Source: Granulicella sibirica
Lineage (GTDB): Bacteria > Acidobacteriota > Terriglobia > Terriglobales > Acidobacteriaceae
DNA: 64,000 bases
Assembly (NCBI RefSeq): GCF_004115155.1
Contig: NZ_RDSM01000005.1
Coordinates: forward strand, 1 to 64,000
Reading direction: 5' to 3'
Below, piece after piece: positions 1 through 9,059 of this stretch (its first letter is position 1; each line of letters starts with the position of its first letter). A program made the translations under genes and the position numbers. The notes below the pieces were generated by a model, which did no database searches, had not been told where the DNA came from, and saw only the letters and a program-made list of their open reading frames with translations.

Positions 1-370
1 GCTGCGACTCAGCCACTTAATGCAACAGAGCCAACTCAACTGCATAAGAAGGAAGATCCGAGTGACACGCACGATGTGCCAGGATACCTGAAGAAGTTGA
101 AATGAGATTTGCGACGGCGTTACCTGCAGTTTTTGCAAATCCAGCCTCAATGGCACCTCTTTTCATGCACGCCCAAAGCTTCCGCTTCTCATCGTGAAGA
201 ATTACGTCATCGTTCGCGCTGTTGGCGATGCCATGGGTATTCCAAGTCTTCTGGATGCAATTTGACCTCGAAAGCCGTGATGCCCACCCCACCCTGCACT
301 TTGTGCAAGCCTGACGAAGAAATTTATGCTCCAATGGTCCTCTTCCAGTGCGGAGCAGGTAGGAGGGGAG
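1..370. other. Left edge, no recognisable gene
   Basis: No reading frame in this stretch resembles a protein family I recognise, although several frames stay open by chance. It ends in a strong Shine-Dalgarno (AGGAGG, 361-366 region) for the GMC oxidoreductase. It may hold the 3' remnant of an upstream gene or that gene's promoter. Confidence 0.4.
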
Positions 371-2245
371 ATGAGCGACAAGGCAACAGCACAAGCGGAG
401 TTCGAATATGTCGTAGTGGGCTCGGGAGCGGGTGGCGGAACGGTCGCCGCTCGGCTAGCAGAGGCCGGACACAGCGTCTGCCTGCTTGAAGCTGGCGGCG
501 ATCCTCGAACTCTCCAGGGCAGCAATCCAAATACTCCTGGGGTCAACTCTCTGCCTGAAGACTATGACGTCCCAGTCTTCCACGGTCTTTCCACCGAAAA
601 CAATGCCTTGAGTTGGGACTTCTTCGTCAGGCACTACGCAGATCTCGATCAGCAGCAGAAAGACGACAAGTTCGTCGCGCGGCAGGATGGTGTCTTCTAT
701 CCTCGGGCCGGCACCTTGGGCGGGTGTACCGCTCACAACGCGCAGATCGTCGTTTACCCAAGCAACGAAGATTGGGATGCGATCGCGGAAGTGACCGGGG
801 ACGCCTCCTGGAGTTCCGACAAGATGCGTGGCTTTTTCGAGAAGCTGGAAGACTGCCATCACCGTCCGCTCGATCGCGCTCTGGACCACACCACCGGGTT
901 GAATCCTTCGCGCCATGGGTTCAAGGGCTGGTTACAGACAGAGAAAGCAATTCCGGCAGAGGCGCTCGGTGATAGCGAGTTGATCCACACCCTCGCGGCC
1001 TCCGCTTTTCGGGCCTTCAGCGAGACAGGACACCCGCTTGAAGAAGTCGCCGAGTTGATCGAGAGCCAGTTGGATCCGAACGATTGGCGTGTGGTCACCA
1101 GGAACGCGGCCGGCATCCGCTACACCCCGCTCATGACGCGGAACCATCAGCGTTCCGGCACGCGGGAACGTGTACTTGACGTCGCCACACAGCATCCGTT
1201 GCACATCGAGATGGACGCGCTGGCCACCGAAGTGCTCTTCGAGGAGGGAACAACCCGGGCGGTAGGGGTTCGCTATCTAAAAGGGACACGGCTCTATCGT
1301 GCGTTCAATCCTCCGGCCACCGCCAAAGGCGAGATTCGCGAGGTAATGGCGACCCGCGAGGTCATCCTTGCCGGGGGCGCGTTCAATACACCACAACTCT
1401 TGATGCTCTCTGGTATTGGACCGAGCGCGCATCTGCAGGAGATGAGCATTCCGGTTCGCGTCTCTCTCGAAGGCGTTGGTAGAAATCTGCAGGATCGTTA
1501 CGAAGTCGGCGTCGTGAACCGCATGAGCAAGCAGTGGGCGGTCCTGAACGGCGCCAAGTTTGCAAGAGGCGATTCTCAGTTCAACGAGTGGGAGCAAAAC
1601 CGTGAGGGCGTCTACACCACGAATGGTGCCGTGCTTGGAGTCGTCAGAAAGTCGGAGGACCAGCAACCTGTCCCGGACCTGCTGTGCTTTGCCCTCCTCG
1701 GATTCTTCAAGGGGTATGTTCCCGGGTACTCTGCCTGGTTCGCACAGAAACTGAACTATCTCACTTGGGCCGTGCTGAAGGGCCATACCGTGAACCGCGC
1801 AGGAGAAGTGAAGTTACGATCACGAGATCCCTTGGACATGCCGCAGGTCAACTTTCACTACTTCCAGGAGGGCACGGATCACCTCGGGAAGGACCTGGAC
1901 GCGGTCGTCGATGGAATCAAGTTCGTACGAACCATGACGCGCTCCCTCATCGAATGCGGATTGATCGCCGAGGAAGAAATCCCCGGCCCCGCCGTACAGA
2001 CCGACGACCAGCTCCGGGAGTTTGTTCGCAACAACGCCTGGGGACACCACGCCTCGTGTACCTGCATGATTGGACCGCCGGAAAACAAAGGTGTGCTGAC
2101 CAGCGACTTCCGCGTCCATGGCGTCGAGAACCTGCGCGTCGTCGACGCCTCGATCTTCCCCCGCATTCCTGGGCTTTTTATCCTGAGCGCCGTCTACATG
2201 ATCGGCGAGAAGGCCGCGGATGTCATTCTGAGCCAGCTTCGTTAA
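371..2245 (+). CDS. GMC family FAD-dependent oxidoreductase
   Basis: A glucose-methanol-choline family flavoenzyme of 624 residues; the family oxidises alcohols, sugars or sugar lactones with FAD. The ADP-binding Rossmann motif GxGxxG is at residues 17-22, the GGCTAHNA segment near residue 118 is the family's FAD/active-site loop, and a GMC signature-2-like stretch (AGGAFNTPQLLMLSGIGP) follows mid-protein. The C-terminal half carries the active-site His pair at 559-560 (WGHHASC) and the FAD-closing DASIFP segment. The start at 371 is chosen because AGGAGG lies directly upstream; longer in-frame starts have no such site. No signal peptide is visible. It is followed after 18 bp by hypA and then hypB, so it probably forms an operon with them. 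The substrate is unknown. Confidence 0.88.
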   Translation: MSDKATAQAEFEYVVVGSGAGGGTVAARLAEAGHSVCLLEAGGDPRTLQGSNPNTPGVNSLPEDYDVPVFHGLSTENNALSWDFFVRHYADLDQQQKDDKFVARQDGVFYPRAGTLGGCTAHNAQIVVYPSNEDWDAIAEVTGDASWSSDKMRGFFEKLEDCHHRPLDRALDHTTGLNPSRHGFKGWLQTEKAIPAEALGDSELIHTLAASAFRAFSETGHPLEEVAELIESQLDPNDWRVVTRNAAGIRYTPLMTRNHQRSGTRERVLDVATQHPLHIEMDALATEVLFEEGTTRAVGVRYLKGTRLYRAFNPPATAKGEIREVMATREVILAGGAFNTPQLLMLSGIGPSAHLQEMSIPVRVSLEGVGRNLQDRYEVGVVNRMSKQWAVLNGAKFARGDSQFNEWEQNREGVYTTNGAVLGVVRKSEDQQPVPDLLCFALLGFFKGYVPGYSAWFAQKLNYLTWAVLKGHTVNRAGEVKLRSRDPLDMPQVNFHYFQEGTDHLGKDLDAVVDGIKFVRTMTRSLIECGLIAEEEIPGPAVQTDDQLREFVRNNAWGHHASCTCMIGPPENKGVLTSDFRVHGVENLRVVDASIFPRIPGLFILSAVYMIGEKAADVILSQLR

Positions 2246-2263
2246 CGCGAGCGAGGAGTTCGC

Positions 2264-2608
2264 ATGCACGAAATATCGATCGCTATCAGCATCGTCGACC
2301 AGGTAGTCGAAGAATCCGAGAGCTTGGGCGGCCTCCTGGTTACGGCTGTCCACCTTAGCCTCGGCCTGCTTGCCGGGGTCGACGAACAGGCACTGCAGTT
2401 CTGCTTCAAGGCTGCGTGTGAGGGAACTCTGCTGGAAGGATCGACTCTCATCATTCAACTCATCCCGGTCACGATCTTCTGCCCGACATGCGGCATGGAA
2501 CGCATGGCGGACTCTGTTCAGCAACCTGTCTGCACGGTATGCCGATCTGCAACCAGGATCATCAAAGGACATGAATTGGAAGTCGCGGCTTTGGAGGTCG
2601 CAGCATGA
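2264..2608 (+). CDS. hypA: Hydrogenase/urease nickel insertion protein HypA
   Basis: A nickel metallochaperone of 114 residues, the family's usual length. It begins with the diagnostic MHE, whose His2 takes part in Ni(II) binding. The structural zinc site is intact as two CxxC pairs, Cys73/Cys76 and Cys90/Cys93. In the family, HypA passes nickel from HypB to the large subunit of [NiFe]-hydrogenase (or to urease). A GAGGAG ribosome site precedes the ATG. Its last four bases overlap the hypB start (ATGA), showing translational coupling. No hydrogenase subunit or other hyp gene lies in the window, so the client enzyme must be encoded elsewhere. Confidence 0.92.
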   Translation: MHEISIAISIVDQVVEESESLGGLLVTAVHLSLGLLAGVDEQALQFCFKAACEGTLLEGSTLIIQLIPVTIFCPTCGMERMADSVQQPVCTVCRSATRIIKGHELEVAALEVAA

Positions 2609-3306
2609 GCTCATCTCCCCGTTTGATCGAAGTCAGGGCCAGAGTACTCAAGCAGAACGACCTGCTTGCACAAAGTCTCCGCGAGCAGTTTCTGGAATTC
2701 GGAGTGTACGTCGTAAGCTTCGTCTCGAGTCCCGGCTCTGGCAAGACGAAGTTCCTCGAGGAGTTGATGAAGTTACTCGGCACAAATCTCCGCGTAGCCG
2801 CGCTCGTAGGAGACCTTGCTACCGACAATGACGCAGATAGACTCAGACGTGCTACTCCGCAGGTCAAGCAGATCACGACCGGCACGGTCTGCCATCTCGA
2901 TGCCTCCATGATTGAGCGAGCGATCGCATCCTGGGACCTCGCCGAGATCGACCTCTTATGCATCGAGAACGTCGGCAACCTCGTCTGTCCTTCGAGTTAC
3001 GATCTCGGGGAGAATCTTCGCTTCGTCCTGCTCTCTACAACCGAAGGCGAAGACAAACCGCTGAAGTATCCGACGATCTTCAACACCGCGGATCTCGCGA
3101 TCATCACGAAGCTGGATATGGCGGAAGCAGCAGATTTCGACTGTGTTGCCGCCTGTGCAAACATCAACGCCGTAAGGCCGGGGATGCGGATCGTTCAGGT
3201 CTCTGCGAAGACCGGGTTCGGCATGGAGGCAGTCGCTTCCCAGCTCCGCGAGTATGTTCTCGCTAACAGGAAGGCAGCACCCTTAGGCTCCGCTGCAGCG
3301 GACTGA
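2605..3306 (+). CDS. hypB: Hydrogenase nickel incorporation GTPase HypB
   Basis: A SIMIBI-class GTPase of 233 residues that powers nickel delivery to [NiFe]-hydrogenase. The Walker A motif (SPGSGKT) is at residues 42-48 and the guanine-specificity motif TKLD at 168-171. The G-domain metal site of the family is retained: Cys96-His97 in GTVCHLD and Cys128 in the NLVCP segment. The N-terminus lacks the His-rich nickel-storage stretch and the CxxCGC motif of some HypB proteins, so this is the minimal form. Overlaps hypA by ATGA at its start. Its last 44 bp overlap the 3' end of the opposite-strand TPR gene. Confidence 0.93.
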   Translation: MSSSPRLIEVRARVLKQNDLLAQSLREQFLEFGVYVVSFVSSPGSGKTKFLEELMKLLGTNLRVAALVGDLATDNDADRLRRATPQVKQITTGTVCHLDASMIERAIASWDLAEIDLLCIENVGNLVCPSSYDLGENLRFVLLSTTEGEDKPLKYPTIFNTADLAIITKLDMAEAADFDCVAACANINAVRPGMRIVQVSAKTGFGMEAVASQLREYVLANRKAAPLGSAAAD

Positions 3307-4552
3307 CTCCACCAGTAGACTCTGGGAAAACTCGTATTTTCATCTTGCTAGAGCGTTCTGTGAGAAAAGCCTTCGCCGGGACCGCATTGAAGGTTCTGGC
3401 GAGTTGAAAGTACCTTTGACTCGCATCAACCCGCCCCGCGGCCGCGAAGATGCAGGCTGCCTGTAGATAGAGCCGGCCACACACCGCAGGGGAGTCCAAC
3501 GCTTTCTCGATCCATTGCTCAGCCTCGGGAAGGCACCCGCTGCGATAGAGCGACCACGCCAGGTTACCCCGCGTCTGATAGTTGCTGCGAAGCGCCTCAT
3601 CCATGCCGGCCCATCGCACAGCCTCCTCGGCTTGGCCCGGCATCTCGCAGCAGAGGTCGACGAGAGCATGCAGGTAATGCACTCCACCATCTTCGATCGA
3701 CACCCTATAGCCGGCGTGCGCCATGAGCTTCCAGCCGTGCGCGCTACTAAGATCGGCCCTCAAGGAATACAGGTCGCCCATCGCATGAGCCCACTCGGGA
3801 CGAGTCTGCGATTCGTGGAGCCGTGCGTACGCCCCGGCAGCCTCATCGAATGCTCCTCGCGCTCCATCGACCTCTGCAATCCGTTCTTCGACAAGCCAGT
3901 AGCCCGAATAAGCCTTCGAGGCGCGACGATAGTGAGATTCCGCCGCCGTGTACCGACCTCGCTGAAAGTCCAGGACACCGCGCTGCACCTCAACCCAGGC
4001 ATAGGCATGCATCTCTTTCGCGGTAAGTTCATCCTGCGCTAAGAGATAAAGCCGGTCTGCTTCGTCGACATCACCAAGCAGGCCCTCGAGATATGCCAAC
4101 CGGGCGAGCGCATCCCAGGTCACGTCCTGCTCAAGCGCGCGCACAATGTGTTCCCGCGCATACGAGTAATCTCCCGCCTGCACATCGAGATCAGCTTGGA
4201 TCAAGCAGGCTTGTGGACACCGGCTGTGGCTCGGGTCAGCCTCAAGAAGATCCCGCGCATCCTGAAATCGGTGAAGCTTCAAAGCAATGCATGCCTGCAC
4301 CAGCCACAAATCGGAGGGCGTCAGAGATAACTCGTCAAATCTCCCGATCTCCCTTGAGAGCCCTTGAAGCTTCCGAAGGTCACCCGTAAGCGAGAGTAAT
4401 TGGAACCTGCGGGAAAACAGTCTGGCTTGCAAATCGACCGCGGAATGAGGAGTCGAACCTGCCTCAACCTGCACACGCAGCTCGATTAAGTCCGATTCAA
4501 GCCGCTGCACATGCGCCTGGTAGTCCGTCAACCCATCCCGCATCGGCATCAC
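3263..4552 (-). CDS. Tetratricopeptide-repeat protein
   Basis: A 429-residue, helix-rich, signal-less protein made largely of degenerate tetratricopeptide units. Several repeats of about 34 residues with the W-L-G-Y-A-F-P spacing can be recognised, for example around ALARLAYLEGLLGDVDEADR and RGNLAWSLYRSGCLPEAEQW. TPRs usually mediate protein-protein contacts; no catalytic domain is visible. It starts with GTG overlapping the stop of the DUF4331 gene (GTGA, 4549-4552), with ATG alternatives at codons 2 and 4, so the two are translationally coupled. The 3' end runs 44 bp into hypB on the other strand. Confidence 0.75.
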   Translation of the reverse strand: MMPMRDGLTDYQAHVQRLESDLIELRVQVEAGSTPHSAVDLQARLFSRRFQLLSLTGDLRKLQGLSREIGRFDELSLTPSDLWLVQACIALKLHRFQDARDLLEADPSHSRCPQACLIQADLDVQAGDYSYAREHIVRALEQDVTWDALARLAYLEGLLGDVDEADRLYLLAQDELTAKEMHAYAWVEVQRGVLDFQRGRYTAAESHYRRASKAYSGYWLVEERIAEVDGARGAFDEAAGAYARLHESQTRPEWAHAMGDLYSLRADLSSAHGWKLMAHAGYRVSIEDGGVHYLHALVDLCCEMPGQAEEAVRWAGMDEALRSNYQTRGNLAWSLYRSGCLPEAEQWIEKALDSPAVCGRLYLQAACIFAAAGRVDASQRYFQLARTFNAVPAKAFLTERSSKMKIRVFPESTGGVSPLQRSLRVLPSC

Positions 4553-6114
4553 CAGGGTGCTGCGATATACGGAAAGTCCGGCAGGAACGCCTTGTCATTC
4601 TGCAAAGGATTCGGTGGCGTCTTTGGCTGAATAGGCACCGCATCCCAAAGCGCCTGGTTGTTCATGATATCGACGTGGTACCGGATACCCTTGAAGCTCG
4701 CGGTCATGTCAAGAAACAGCGACAGAAAGCGCGTCGCGACTTGGTCCTCCGGCCTTCTTCCGAAGGGCCATGTCCCGGTCGTGTCCATATCGATCGAGCA
4801 GACATTCGGGATGAAGATCTCGACCGGCCGACGGAGTGGAATGTTGAGCTTCTTCGGATTCCACGAATCATCGGGCATATTCAGCTCCTGGAAGAGAAGC
4901 TTCTGCACACGTGGAAACGCCTCAACAACTAAGTCATACGTCTTATAAACCGATACGGGTGAGTTATCGTGATCGAAGGCGGTCGCAACCCCAAGCGCGC
5001 TGATCGATGGCCCGAAGCCCCAGCCGAGATGGCCGAGTCTCTTGACGAAGTGCGGAGCGAGCCAAAAATTATTTGCTCCCATCTGACGGCTGTTCTCGCG
5101 CTCACTGAGAGCTGCGTCCGCAAAGGCTTGGCCATCCGTGTCAACCAGCTTGTACGCCTTAAGCTCTTCATCCAGCTTCGCCTGCTCCACAAAGGACCAT
5201 GGATGCTCGAGCAGAAGAGGATGATCTGGAATATCTTCCACCTTGCCAGCAGCCTTCCGAACCCAGCTCTCACCCCACACGTTCACGATGCGGTGAACCT
5301 CCGGCGTCGCCGTGAGGTAGGTGAGGGGCACTTCCAGAATAATCGCGTTGATATTCTTCCCGGCCTGGGCATCCTTGCCTGAATAGACAAACTGGTAGTT
5401 GCCTTCCGCATCTTTCTTGAAGCGATCGCCGCTCCAAGTCAACGGGGTGACTGGCAGGTCTTTCTTGAACCCGTGACCCCAATCAGGAAAAGCTGGGTCA
5501 GAGTTGAAAAGATCATTCCCCTCAAGCTCAAGCAGGGTCTTGGGAATCTTCAGTTCGCGGGCGTCCGTCATCGTATGCGGAACGTGGTAAAACTGCGGCG
5601 CATAGTTGATGGACCGGAAGAATCCCGGCAGGTCGTTGAAGAAGGCATCGTCGCGCCCGCCGATATAGACCTTGATCGTCTGCCCCCCTGGCGCGGTCAA
5701 TTCCGTCACTTGGTTGGTATCGATCGTCTGCGAAAAGCTTCCGCCAGGAAAGTTGATGAACCGTATTGAAGCCTTCTGATTCACATCGACGGACACACGA
5801 ACTTCGAACGGATGCAAAATACTCTCGTACTTATCCTTCACTCCGTCGACGTAGGTGAGCAGCCCTTCCAGGCTGTGATCCTCTTTCGGCGTGCGCTGAA
5901 TTCTAGTATCCGGGGCCATCCGCATGCGGTAGAGCATGTCAGCGTCCAGTTCACCTGCCTTGGGCACAGCCGCGAAGGTAAGCGCCATTACGACGCTCTC
6001 TCCATGGGTATGGTCCGCTGAAGGAAAGCCAAAGATGTCATAAAGATCAGCAGCGCTGACGTCGACATCGGAGAAGATCGTATTCACTGCATTCGGATCA
6101 TTGTGGTCTGCCAA
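4549..6114 (-). CDS. DUF4331 family protein
   Basis: A 521-residue protein whose N-terminus (MADHNDPNAVN, then SDVDVSAADLYDIFGFP) matches the start of DUF4331 proteins. These are beta-rich proteins of unknown function that begin with a conserved Asp-His segment and an ADLYD/F block. No signal peptide is apparent in this reading, which is unusual because many DUF4331 members are exported. It is the first gene of a two-gene operon with the TPR protein (GTGA overlap). A terminator-like hairpin lies in its upstream region at 6264-6293. Function is not known; the family assignment is from remembered motifs only. Confidence 0.7.
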   Translation of the reverse strand: MADHNDPNAVNTIFSDVDVSAADLYDIFGFPSADHTHGESVVMALTFAAVPKAGELDADMLYRMRMAPDTRIQRTPKEDHSLEGLLTYVDGVKDKYESILHPFEVRVSVDVNQKASIRFINFPGGSFSQTIDTNQVTELTAPGGQTIKVYIGGRDDAFFNDLPGFFRSINYAPQFYHVPHTMTDARELKIPKTLLELEGNDLFNSDPAFPDWGHGFKKDLPVTPLTWSGDRFKKDAEGNYQFVYSGKDAQAGKNINAIILEVPLTYLTATPEVHRIVNVWGESWVRKAAGKVEDIPDHPLLLEHPWSFVEQAKLDEELKAYKLVDTDGQAFADAALSERENSRQMGANNFWLAPHFVKRLGHLGWGFGPSISALGVATAFDHDNSPVSVYKTYDLVVEAFPRVQKLLFQELNMPDDSWNPKKLNIPLRRPVEIFIPNVCSIDMDTTGTWPFGRRPEDQVATRFLSLFLDMTASFKGIRYHVDIMNNQALWDAVPIQPKTPPNPLQNDKAFLPDFPYIAAPW

Positions 6115-6263
6115 GGCTTCCTCCTCAACGGCGCTTCACGGACAGAGATACCACTCAGTCATCGATCCTCAACCGTGATTCAGGCAATCTCTGGCGACCG
6201 CTGCGAGCGGTTCAGAATCGTGCGTGAAAGTTAGCACCTGCCCTGAAGCTCGTCAACCTGTAT

Positions 6264-6293
6264 GGTCTATAAAAACTCGCCCTTCCAGGCGAG
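6264..6293 (-). terminator. Intrinsic-terminator-like hairpin upstream of DUF4331 gene
   Basis: Read on the minus strand, CTCGCC-TGGAAG-GGCGAG is followed at once by TTTTTATAG: a perfect 6-bp G+C-rich stem with a 6-nt loop and a U tract. It lies about 150 bp in front of the DUF4331 start codon. It therefore either stops antisense transcripts coming from the cytochrome side or acts as an attenuator in a DUF4331 leader. Confidence 0.55.
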
Positions 6294-6332
6294 CCTGAGA
6301 GCCGTCGCGATCGAAGTTACGCTGAAATCCGC

Positions 6333-6361
6333 TTGACAAACGTTCGGGCGGCTGTTGTATT
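6333..6361 (+). promoter_or_regulatory. Putative sigma-70 promoter of the diheme cytochrome gene
   Basis: TTGACA at 6333-6338, then 16-17 bp and TTGTAT or TGTATT at 6355-6361. The inverted repeat CGTTCGG (6341-6347) / CCGAACG (6364-6370) covers the spacer and the -10 and could be a repressor site. The leader to the ATG at 6465 would be about 95 nt. Confidence 0.45.
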
Positions 6362-6464
6362 TTCCGAACGGCTGAAGTCGTCTTTGACAGTGACGCCTAC
6401 GAATCTACTGGGCCCTTCTCCCCACGTCTTGTGAAGATGCAATCTTCCGTGTTCGAGGTATCTC

Positions 6465-8987
6465 ATGAACCCCGCGCCTAACGAGCCTGGACTGGCTTCC
6501 CGTGTCGCTCGTGTATCGCTTGTTCTCCTCGCCATCGCATTCATTGCGGTTGTGCTCCTCGTGATAGCTATCCTGGTCTTCCCTCTTTCGCAGTCCGGGA
6601 AGGTCAAGGATGAGGCAATGCTTGCGGGCCGATTGGCAGAGAGCTTCCCTGCCGCCGACGAAGACTACTTCCATGACATGGATGGCGGCATCCCACTCAG
6701 CGCGGACGAAGCAAAGGGCCGTAATAACTGGATCGTCTGGACTGCGGGCAACGATCGATTCTGGGATCTTCTCTCGGTCAAGAGCGTAGGTACGCTCGAC
6801 TTTATCAAAACCCTCTCCTCTCGACCGGGTCTTCCTGCGAGCCGCGACAATCGCTGGGAATACCTCGGGCTCGTCAACGAGCCATGCTACGAGAAAGCCA
6901 CGCAACCAGACCCGGTTTACGGTCTCTGGCTCGATAAGCGCAAACCCGAGTGTGGTCCCGATCCCTTCGCGAACGAAGTCAAGTATCCCGGCGTCAAGAT
7001 CGGCGCCCGAGTCTCGCAGACCGGCTCCTTTTACGGTTACGGCACAGGCGTGATCGGTCTTCGGCTTTTCCCCAATCCCGACTTCGACGCCGCCGCCAAA
7101 GCGAAGTGGGACCCTGTCCGCTATTACACCGATCCTGCCTACTACAACGACCGCAACCTCGTGAAGCCATACAGGGTCGGCATGTCGTGCGGCTTTTGCC
7201 ACGTCGGCCCCAACCCCCTCAAGCCACCGGTCGATCCCAACAACCCCAAGTTTGAAAATCTCAGTTCCATGGTCGGCGCGCAATACTTCTGGATCGACCG
7301 TATCTTCGGCTGGGAACACGATCAGTCGAGCTTCGCCTTTCAACTCTTCCACACCTCACGCCCCGGATCCCTCGATACCTCCCTCGTATCGACCGACAAC
7401 ATAGTCAATCCGCGAACCATGAACGCGGTATACGGTCTTCCTGCACGTCTCGCGATGGCCTCGAAATGGGGTCAGGAAAAATTAGCCGACGGCAATTTGA
7501 ACAACAAGCAGTTCAACGACTTTGTCCCGGCAGGTAGTCCGCTGGCGCAGTACTACCAGGCCCCTGACCATGTGGAGGCGGCGCACATCCTCAAGGATGG
7601 ATCAGACTCCGTCGGCGCTCTCGGCGCCCTCAACCGTGTCTTTATCAATATCGGCCTGTTCAGCGAGGAGTGGCTGCAACACTTCAATGCGCTCGTCGGC
7701 GGCAAGAAAGTAACACCCATCGAGATTGCCGTTGCGGAGAAAAACTCGAGTTATTGGAAGGCCACGGAAAATCAGACTCCATATCTCGCACAGTTCATCC
7801 TGAAAGCAACCGGCGCTCATCATCTTGCCGACGCTCCCAATGGCTCGTCCTATCTCACCAAAGACCAGGAGCAGCTCAAAAGAGGGAAGATCGTCTTCGC
7901 CGAACGCTGCGCTCGCTGCCACTCGAGCAAGCTCCCAGATCTCGCTTTCGGAGAAGGTCTCGCGAACTGCGCAGGCAAAGACTATCTCAACTGCTTCGAT
8001 CGATACTGGAAGCTCACCGAGACCGACGACTTCAAAGCGAAGATGCGTGACATCGTCCTTAAGGACGACTTCCTGAAAGATAACTACCTCTCGACCGATG
8101 CGCGCATTCCGGTGACGCTCCTGCAGACCAACGCATGCAGTCCACTCGCGACCAACGCGCTCGAAGGCAACATCTGGGATAACTTCTCCTCGCGCTCCTA
8201 CAAGGACCTTCCCTCGGTCGGCGAGATCACCGTCCGCGACCCATACACCGGCAAGCCGAGCCAATATGCAATGCCGGCAGGCGGCCGCGGATACACGCGC
8301 GTCCCAAGTCTCATCAGCGTCTGGTCAACCGCTCCTCTCCTGCAGAACAACTCGCTTGGACACTTCGAAGCCAGTCCATCGATCGACGCAAGGGTGCGCA
8401 GCTTCAACGACGCCATCGAGCAGCTTCTATGGCCCGAGAAGCGCGCAAAGGACGCCGATCAGAAACAGAACCTCCCGGATGGAGTTGCACTGCTCGATGG
8501 ACCAGGTCCGACGTTGGTGGATAGAACCACACAACGCAGCTATCTGAGAGTCGCAAGCGGCTATCTCCCCGCGCCGCTCTCAAGTCCCACCGCCGCAACC
8601 ATCGAACATGCGCTCATTCCCTGGCTCTTCGGCAAAGACGGCATCCAGATCGGTCCCATCCCAGCTGGAACGCCTGTCAATCTGCTCGCCACGGTTGACC
8701 TGATGAGCGACAGCACCAACCGCCTCGAGCGCATCGAGCACAACACGAAAGTCGTCGCGCTTCTTCTTAAGTTGAAATGGGATCTCCAAAGGCTTCCGGC
8801 GAACCCAACCGACGAGGAGGTGCGAAAGATCTTCGCAAATGTGGAACCCGACCTCGTCCACTTCGACAAGTGCCCCGACTTCGTCGTCAACCGCGGTCAT
8901 TACTTCGGTACCGACCTTCTTCCCGGTGAACCAGGCTTGAGCGATCAGGATAAGATGGCGCTGATCGAGTTCCTCAAAACGTTCTAA
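6465..8987 (+). CDS. Membrane-anchored diheme c-type cytochrome, RoxA/MauG-like
   Basis: An 840-residue exported protein with one N-terminal hydrophobic segment (about residues 17-41, VSLVLLAIAFIAVVLLVIAIL) acting as signal or anchor. It has two covalent heme c sites: CGFCH at 242-246 and CARCH at 482-486, 240 residues apart. The C-terminus (near ...LPGEPGLSDQDKMALIEFLKTF) is the closing helix typical of cytochrome c peroxidase/MauG-type domains. Two widely spaced CxxCH motifs in a large secreted chain recall the rubber oxygenases RoxA/RoxB and their relatives, but this protein is longer (RoxA is near 680 residues). A peroxidase- or dioxygenase-like role in the periplasm is inferred. Single-gene unit with its own promoter; divergent from the DUF4331 operon. 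Confidence 0.75.
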   Translation: MNPAPNEPGLASRVARVSLVLLAIAFIAVVLLVIAILVFPLSQSGKVKDEAMLAGRLAESFPAADEDYFHDMDGGIPLSADEAKGRNNWIVWTAGNDRFWDLLSVKSVGTLDFIKTLSSRPGLPASRDNRWEYLGLVNEPCYEKATQPDPVYGLWLDKRKPECGPDPFANEVKYPGVKIGARVSQTGSFYGYGTGVIGLRLFPNPDFDAAAKAKWDPVRYYTDPAYYNDRNLVKPYRVGMSCGFCHVGPNPLKPPVDPNNPKFENLSSMVGAQYFWIDRIFGWEHDQSSFAFQLFHTSRPGSLDTSLVSTDNIVNPRTMNAVYGLPARLAMASKWGQEKLADGNLNNKQFNDFVPAGSPLAQYYQAPDHVEAAHILKDGSDSVGALGALNRVFINIGLFSEEWLQHFNALVGGKKVTPIEIAVAEKNSSYWKATENQTPYLAQFILKATGAHHLADAPNGSSYLTKDQEQLKRGKIVFAERCARCHSSKLPDLAFGEGLANCAGKDYLNCFDRYWKLTETDDFKAKMRDIVLKDDFLKDNYLSTDARIPVTLLQTNACSPLATNALEGNIWDNFSSRSYKDLPSVGEITVRDPYTGKPSQYAMPAGGRGYTRVPSLISVWSTAPLLQNNSLGHFEASPSIDARVRSFNDAIEQLLWPEKRAKDADQKQNLPDGVALLDGPGPTLVDRTTQRSYLRVASGYLPAPLSSPTAATIEHALIPWLFGKDGIQIGPIPAGTPVNLLATVDLMSDSTNRLERIEHNTKVVALLLKLKWDLQRLPANPTDEEVRKIFANVEPDLVHFDKCPDFVVNRGHYFGTDLLPGEPGLSDQDKMALIEFLKTF

Positions 8988-9059
8988 AGTGACATCGCGA
9001 TATGGGTCGAGTACCGGCAGACCTCCGACACCAATCATCGCGGGTGGGATATCGGTGGC

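Larger units (their letters stand above)
6115..6464. other. Divergent regulatory region between DUF4331 and cytochrome genes
   Basis: 350 bp without a gene. It holds a minus-strand terminator-like hairpin (6264-6293), a plausible sigma-70 promoter for the cytochrome (6333-6361) and an inverted repeat spanning its spacer (6341-6370). Confidence 0.6.
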
